Shown here in pieces: positions 60,909 to 64,000 of a DNA stretch of 64,000 nt (positions within the stretch are counted from its first letter, which is position 1; each line of letters opens with the position of its first letter). Source of the DNA: CAVZBW01 sp963778465. GTDB lineage: Bacteria > Actinomycetota > Acidimicrobiia > Acidimicrobiales > RAAP-2. Made by a program: the position numbers and the translations under genes. The notes under the pieces were generated by a model that was given only the letters and a program-made list of their open reading frames with translations, searched no databases and was not told the origin of the DNA. The stretch is from positions 1,393,890-1,457,889 of the forward strand of contig CAVZUK010000002.1 of the NCBI GenBank assembly GCA_963778465.1, given 5' to 3'.

Positions 60909-61312
60909 TGCGCCCCCTTCGTGGCGCCGTGGCGCCGTAGCGGCGTCGGGACCGTAACATGGGGTGGTCTGCATTTCAATGGGCCTGTTGCCGAGTACCT
61001 GCTGTCAGAATTCGGCCCGTGCAAGTGGGGTCAATGACCTCCCAGCTCAAGGCCACTCTTTCGACCGCCAGAGGTGTCCCGGAAGGTGCAACTACATCAC
61101 ATTTAGGAATGTACGTCTCGGGCCGGCTTCGTGACAGACGATCGACGCGTTCCCGAATGGACCATCCACCCTCGGCCGGGTTCCACCGGCCACGATGCCC
61201 CTCGGGGCTACTTCGGCCGACGGCTCTCCGATGGCGTCGGTGACCCAACACGATCGTTGGGTGGCGGTAAAAATCGCGTGAGTATGCATCTGCAGCAGGA
61301 GCCCGGATCTGC
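60909..61312. other. 404-base gene-free stretch between the pentapeptide gene and tetR
   Basis: Divergent promoter region of the pentapeptide gene (minus) and tetR (plus). It contains the palindrome at 61243-61262 listed separately. I see no further gene; short frames here lack ribosome sites. Confidence 0.5.
61243..61262. promoter_or_regulatory. Palindrome upstream of tetR, candidate operator
   Basis: ACCCAAC-ACGATC-GTTGGGT is a perfect 7-base inverted repeat with a six-base spacer, 51 bases before the tetR start. The size and symmetry suit TetR dimers, suggesting autoregulation and possibly control of the divergent pentapeptide genes. Confidence 0.5.
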
Positions 61313-62020
61313 ATGGCGCTCCTCCGGTACAGCGCCAACGACGCCAATGAATTGCCCCCAGTCGGTATGACTCGACGGGGCCGCCCTCTCCCGAGTCCCG
61401 CCGTGGATTCCGGACCGACCAGAGTGAAGAGCAGATTCCAGGTCCGTCGGGAGCAGACCTATGACGATCTGCTCGCTTCGGCGAGCGTGGTGTTCGTCTA
61501 CAAGGGCTACGCGGCGGCCACCATCGACGACATCGTTGAAGGAACCCGTTACACGCGAGGGGCGTTCTACTTCCACTTCGAGGGGAAACGCGAATGCTTC
61601 CTCGACGTCATCGCGCGGCGGCAATCCCTGCGGAGCGCCTGGACGGAGGTCCCCTACGAACTGGATCCCGCGGTCACGCCGATCGAGGAGATGATGACCC
61701 TCGCCCTACAACGGATGCGAGCCCCGAGCCAGGGTGCGCCCACCTTCCTGCTGGCGATGGTGGAGTTCTTCCAGGCCCACAGGACAGATTCTGACATCGC
61801 GGAGGTCCTGACGTACATTCACCGAAACTGGGTGTGGGAGATCGCTCGGTTCGTTGAGGGTCTGAAGGAGCGAGGCTGGATCACCTCGAGCCGGCCGTCC
61901 AAGGACATCGCGGCCCATCTCTTTGCTGTCGTGGAGGGTATGGAGGTTCACCAGGCCCTCTACGGCCTCGACGTCGCACCGCTGCTGATACCCACCATCT
62001 TGGCGATTGCTCGTCTCTGA
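61313..62020 (+). CDS. TetR family transcriptional regulator
   Basis: A 235-residue regulator. The N-terminal helix-turn-helix is REQTYDDLLASASVVFVYKG, then AATIDDIVEGTRYTRGAFYF and HFEGKRECFLDVI, matching the TetR pattern. The rest is a helical ligand/dimer domain (TPIEEMMTLALQRMRAPSQG, FLLAMVEFFQAHRTDSDIAE), and the ligand is not predictable. The start is ATG 61313 after GCAGGAGCCC; MTRRGRP at 61367 is an alternative, since the first 45 residues are outside the domain. It lies between the pentapeptide pair and the beta-helix gene and is a candidate regulator of this surface-protein island. Confidence 0.88.
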   Translation: MALLRYSANDANELPPVGMTRRGRPLPSPAVDSGPTRVKSRFQVRREQTYDDLLASASVVFVYKGYAAATIDDIVEGTRYTRGAFYFHFEGKRECFLDVIARRQSLRSAWTEVPYELDPAVTPIEEMMTLALQRMRAPSQGAPTFLLAMVEFFQAHRTDSDIAEVLTYIHRNWVWEIARFVEGLKERGWITSSRPSKDIAAHLFAVVEGMEVHQALYGLDVAPLLIPTILAIARL

Positions 62021-62273
62021 GCTACTGGGGCTAGTTCCGCCCGGGAGCCGCTGATCAGGTTCGTGCCTGCGCAGACGCGCAAACCGCCCCCGTCGCCAGG
62101 GGCGGAAGCGCAGCCGGCATCCTCTCCAAAGCGTCAGGACGGCGGAGACCCGAGGGTGGAAGCGATGGTGGAGGTTCGGTCTTCGATTCCGGCGCTCGTT
62201 GTACGCCCATGGCGACTTCCCCGACGAGTGCGGCCTCGTCGGCACGGAGAGGAGGCCGAGGCGCTCCGCAAGC

Positions 62274-62408
62274 ATGGCGAAGGAGCACGACGAGATGATC
62301 GAAGCCCTGTACGTCGACCAGTACCTGCGCGACGCGGCACAAGGCGAGCTCGCGAACCGCGGCGTTCCGCCCTCCATCCGGCACGAGTCGAGCGAGCGCG
62401 GCATCTGA
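62274..62408 (+). CDS. Doubtful short frame or gene remnant
   Basis: ATG 62274 gives 44 residues (MAKEHDEMIEALYVDQYLRD and on, ending SSERGI) with no ribosome site; the frame is open further upstream without a start. The helical, charged composition looks protein-like, so it may be the tail of a decayed gene, but I cannot name a family. Confidence 0.2.
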   Translation: MAKEHDEMIEALYVDQYLRDAAQGELANRGVPPSIRHESSERGI

Positions 62409-62564
62409 GGAGCGTCTCGGGCGCTCGGTCGCCGTCCGGGAACGACCCCGACGGGCGTAAGGCCAAGATCGGCAGCATTTGACACTCACCCTGAGAAGGC
62501 GGATCATCGCCCTGGAGTTCCGCCGCAGTGTTGCTGGTAGTGAACATGAGACGCCAGTCGGATC

Positions 62565-62593
62565 CTTGTCCGGGGGAGAAAAGGGGGGACAAG
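62565..62593 (+). promoter_or_regulatory. Hairpin presenting the ribosome site of the beta-helix gene
   Basis: CTTGTCC (62565-62571) pairs with GGACAAG (62587-62593), whose last base abuts the ATG. The purine-rich ribosome site GGGGGAGAAAAGGGG lies in the loop. The hairpin could tune initiation or be an RNA thermometer-like element. Confidence 0.45.
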
Positions 62594-63934
62594 ATGGGTA
62601 TCAGGCGTGACCAGGGGAGCGTCGCGTTCGGAGCCGTGAGAGACAGCCGAGGTGGTCGAGCAGTCGCTCGTGCCGCGCTGATCGTCGCAATGGCCACGGT
62701 GGCCTCGGCCGGGTTCGCGGCGACAGCCCCTGCGGACGCTTCGGCCACGATCGACGTACCGTGCCAAGGGCCCCAAGGCGGGTCGGCCGGATTAGTCGCC
62801 GCCCTCAACACGGCCAATGGCAGCGGGGGAGGGGTGATCAACCTCGCTCCTGGATGCCGGTACCTGTTTACGGGAGCGGTTTCCGGCACGGAGGACGCTC
62901 TTCCCCCCGTCACCAGCCCCATCGTTGTTCGGGGCCAGGGCACGCGCGTGGTGCGAAGCCACGCCCAGGGGACCCCGGCCTTCCGCATCTTCGAGATTGC
63001 CAGCGGAGGAAACCTGACGCTCGACAACCTCACCATCAGCGGGGGAAGCGCCCAAGCCGAGGAGTCAAGCGGGGGTGACGAGGGCACCGGCGGAGGGATC
63101 CTCAACAACGGCACCGCCACCCTCACCGGCACCCAGGTCACCGACAACAGCGCCAGCTTCGTCGGTGGTGGGATCGCCGACCTGTCCGAGAACTCTGCTC
63201 TCACCATGACGCGCAGCCTTGTGAGCCGCAACGTACTCAGCAATCAGGCTCAGCTGACGCCCAGCGTGGGCGGGGCCGGCCTCGAAGCCGACGGCACCGT
63301 CGTGCTCTCCAACAGCAGCGTGACGGCCAACGTGGCAAACACGACCAATGGCGTGGCGAGAGGTGGAGGAATCCTGGTGGAGACTTCCGGAAACGTGAGG
63401 TTGTCGAATACTGCGGTGTCCGGGAACACCACCAATGGAGACCCCAGCATCGGGTCGGCGCAGGGCGGCGGGATATTCGTTGCGGGTGGCCAACTCACCC
63501 TGTCCCAGAGCCCGTTGATCGGGAACAGCGCGATCGGTTATACCGCTGAAGGGGGCGGGATGGTCAACGCTGGCACGGCGAACCTCGTGAGCAGCCCGGT
63601 TCTCGGAAACCGGACCACGGGCCTCGCGGGGGCGGTCGGCAACGGCGGCGGCATCGAGAACAAGGGCACGCTGTCCCTCACGAAGAGTCCGTTGACGGGC
63701 AACACGGCCACGGATTCCGGCCAGGGGACGCAAGGCGGTGGCCTGGACAACACGGGTACCGCGACCCTTGTCGCCAGCCCCGTCACCGCCAACCGGGCCC
63801 TCCCCGCGGGTTCGAGCGAGGGCGGAGGAATCTTCAACGGCGCGGGTACGGTGACCCTCAGCCTGAGCCCAGTCGTGGGGAACGTGCCCGACAACTGCAG
63901 CCCTCCGGGAAGCGTCGCGGGTTGCACGGGGTGA
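62594..63934 (+). CDS. Secreted right-handed beta-helix repeat protein
   Basis: A 446-residue exported protein starting at ATG 62594 after a strong AGGGGGG site. The signal peptide is ARAALIVAMATVASAGFAAT with an APADASA cleavage site. The mature part begins CQGPQGGSAGLVAALNTANG and VINLAPGCRYLFTG, the usual opening of right-handed parallel beta-helix (PbH1/pectate-lyase-like) proteins. About ten coils of NxGTxTLxxSxVxxNxA type follow (GGILNNGTATLTGTQVTDNS, GGGIENKGTLSLTKSPLTGN). Conserved lyase catalytic residues are not evident. It ends CSPPGSVAGCTG with a possible disulfide. Likely an adhesin or polysaccharide-binding surface protein. Confidence 0.82.
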   Translation: MGIRRDQGSVAFGAVRDSRGGRAVARAALIVAMATVASAGFAATAPADASATIDVPCQGPQGGSAGLVAALNTANGSGGGVINLAPGCRYLFTGAVSGTEDALPPVTSPIVVRGQGTRVVRSHAQGTPAFRIFEIASGGNLTLDNLTISGGSAQAEESSGGDEGTGGGILNNGTATLTGTQVTDNSASFVGGGIADLSENSALTMTRSLVSRNVLSNQAQLTPSVGGAGLEADGTVVLSNSSVTANVANTTNGVARGGGILVETSGNVRLSNTAVSGNTTNGDPSIGSAQGGGIFVAGGQLTLSQSPLIGNSAIGYTAEGGGMVNAGTANLVSSPVLGNRTTGLAGAVGNGGGIENKGTLSLTKSPLTGNTATDSGQGTQGGGLDNTGTATLVASPVTANRALPAGSSEGGGIFNGAGTVTLSLSPVVGNVPDNCSPPGSVAGCTG

Positions 63935-64000
63935 AGGCCGGTCATGAACATTGCCGACACTCATACGTCGGCTCCGACTGCTTGTTCGAGGGCTGAGAGG

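Larger units (their letters stand above)
62021..62593. other. 573-base stretch between tetR and the beta-helix gene
   Basis: No convincing gene. It contains a weak 44-codon frame at 62274, listed separately, possible decayed coding sequence from 62150 to 62410, and the hairpin at 62565-62593 in front of the beta-helix gene. Confidence 0.5.

Noticed and set aside
58314..61037. A 907-codon plus-strand frame of repeated VGAGEVG-like units
   Set aside because: It is the antisense of the pentapeptide gene; the regular repeat on one strand forces an open repeated frame on the other. The signal peptide and ribosome site are on the minus strand.

Overview
The window is a high-GC (roughly 70% by eye), densely coded bacterial chromosome segment. 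The gene content points to the Actinobacteria. There is an F420-dependent luciferase-like oxidoreductase, a wax-ester/diacylglycerol acyltransferase, a 13E12-type HNH nuclease, a FolP2-like protein, many GTG starts, and many start codons sitting directly behind a TANNNT -10 box. Class Acidimicrobiia is my best guess; it is an inference, not a demonstrated assignment.

Layout. 0-9 kb: the 3' end of S-adenosylhomocysteine hydrolase, a zinc-ribbon Ser/Thr kinase, a YCII-like protein, two secreted proteins, and two large GT-C/DUF2079-like membrane proteins. 9-14 kb (minus strand): a DHA2 exporter, a double-domain class III CoA-transferase and a secreted GH43-like glycosidase. 14-22 kb: a cyclase/AAA/TPR regulator, a small secreted protein, an SRPBCC protein, a WS/DGAT plus patatin pair, an unknown protein and tRNA-Ala. 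22-32 kb: leuS, HNH nuclease, LLM oxidoreductase, PAC2, a phosphotransferase, TPR-thioredoxin, FolP-like protein and holA. 32-54 kb is a classic housekeeping block: rpsT/lepA, CIRCE-hrcA-dnaJ-rsmE-HIT-phoH-ybeY-CBS protein-era, dinG (minus), uppS-(small membrane protein)-recO-hemW-glyS, ppdK, dnaG, sigA, tRNA-Asn. It couples translation, heat-shock control, ribosome and 16S maturation, cell-wall lipid carrier synthesis, and replication/repair. Many stop and start codons overlap, which suggests translational coupling.

54.6-64 kb is an island of secreted repeat proteins: a DUF11-like protein, a pentapeptide/Ig-like giant, a 765-residue secreted pentapeptide protein, a TetR regulator and a secreted right-handed beta-helix protein. 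The two pentapeptide proteins share an unusual exported two-cysteine N-terminal cap, and one has grown by 300- and 315-bp internal duplications. This island is the most novel part of the window.

A second notable signal is a set of apparent single-base frameshifts at about 14.50, 43.33, 44.86, 55.15, 56.81, 57.88 and 58.30 kb, plus a one-base-long tRNA-Ala variable loop. Several lie in G/C runs, and they hit genes of very different kinds. Assembly or sequencing indels are therefore the simplest explanation, although true decay of some loci cannot be excluded from sequence alone. A third theme is probable leaderless transcription of at least nine genes.
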